Below are positions 6,384-6,689 of a stretch of 6,689 bases of DNA, piece by piece; positions within the stretch are counted from its first letter, which is position 1, and every line of letters starts with the position of its first letter. Location of the stretch: positions 1 through 6,689 of the forward strand of contig DODG01000102.1 in the NCBI GenBank assembly GCA_003509065.1, written 5' to 3'. Below the pieces are notes generated by a model that saw only the letters and a program-made list of their open reading frames with translations, ran no database searches and was not told the DNA's origin. Made by a program: the position numbers and the translations under genes. The DNA comes from Acidobacteriota bacterium. Lineage in GTDB: Bacteria; Acidobacteriota; Vicinamibacteria; Vicinamibacterales; UBA823.

Positions 6384-6385
6384 GT
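6363..6385. repeat. Direct repeat, right copy (tRNA-Gln 5' segment)
   Basis: This copy is identical to positions 1-23, in the same orientation. The sequences diverge immediately to the right of both copies. Together the two copies frame 6.3 kb holding all five genes. Confidence 0.85.
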
Positions 6386-6689
6386 AAGCTGGAGTGGCAA
6401 CATCAATCATTAAAAGTTCTACCGAACAGTGGTGATATTGTACCGCAGCGCTGAATTCGATTGTTTGGCTGCAAATTTTTTAAACCTCTAAACGTGAACT
6501 CGTTACATCATATCTAGGCAAAGGAAACACGCGCTGGCACCGTCAACTGAGCCGGAAGCAATAAATCGAAAAACTCGGGCGATTGTCAGAAATAATTTGT
6601 TTGGAGCAAGCTAGGCAGCCAAAGGGCAAGCGTCGGGAAAAGCAACACGATAAGATGAACCCGAAATAGCACCAAAAATAACGGTTGCA
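6386..6689. other. Non-coding tail, no gene recognised
   Basis: I see no convincing gene in these 304 bases. On the minus strand a 25-codon open frame without a start runs in from the right edge and ends with TAG near 6612, which could be the tail of a gene outside the window but shows no recognisable motif. A weak terminator-like element on the plus strand, GCAGC (6445-6449) paired with GCTGC (6468-6472) and a T run at 6476-6481, has only a 5-bp stem. The region upstream of the tRNA-like sequence has TTTAAT (minus strand, 6414-6409) but no matching -35 box. Confidence 0.6.

Noticed and set aside
6200..6689. CRISPR array or tandem repeats in the non-coding tail
   Set aside because: I found only inverted repeats and the single tRNA-derived direct repeat; there is no regular repeat-spacer pattern.
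1..6689. Defence or phage system
   Set aside because: No nuclease, helicase, integrase, reverse transcriptase or phage structural gene is present; all firm calls are metabolic or transport genes.

Overview
The window looks bacterial. Start codons are preceded by Shine-Dalgarno-like purine runs at most genes, and both ends carry the 5' part of a tRNA-Gln(CUG) gene that starts with U1, as bacterial glutamine tRNAs do. Base composition is moderate and the genes are closely packed metabolic ones. My loose guess is an uncultured marine lineage, possibly Chloroflexota such as SAR202, but nothing in the sequence proves this.

Layout, left to right. At positions 1-21 the window begins inside a tRNA-Gln 5' part read on the minus strand. 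Then comes a minus-strand pair: a DUF1116 protein (2564 to 1320, an AllG/YlbE relative) followed by an agmatinase-family ureohydrolase (1236 to 49). A 198-base divergent intergenic region with a dyad symmetry (2601-2632) separates this pair from a plus-strand run of three genes: a calcineurin-like metallophosphoesterase (2763-3740), an APC-superfamily amino acid/amine permease (3792-5408) and a nucleotidyltransferase-fold protein (5432-6211). A 478-base non-coding tail follows. It holds two hairpins, a second tRNA-Gln(CUG) 5' portion that lacks a recognisable T arm (6336-6383), and about 300 bases in which I see no gene.

How the genes may work together (inference): the permease would import a nitrogen-rich amino acid, amine or guanidino compound. 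The ureohydrolase would split a guanidino group to urea. The DUF1116 protein belongs to the family of one subunit of E. coli oxamate carbamoyltransferase, so it may act on a carbamoyl or ureido compound. The phosphoesterase and the nucleotidyltransferase-like protein have no obvious metabolic step and may be regulatory. The whole set reads as a nitrogen-scavenging cassette.

The most notable structure is at the edges. The first 23 bases recur exactly, in the same orientation, at 6363-6385, so all five genes lie between two copies of a tRNA-Gln 5' segment. This resembles the footprint of a tRNA-targeted integrative element or a tandem duplication, although no integrase is present. A second surprise is a perfect 13-bp inverted repeat with a 5-base loop (5460-5490) inside the start of the nucleotidyltransferase gene.
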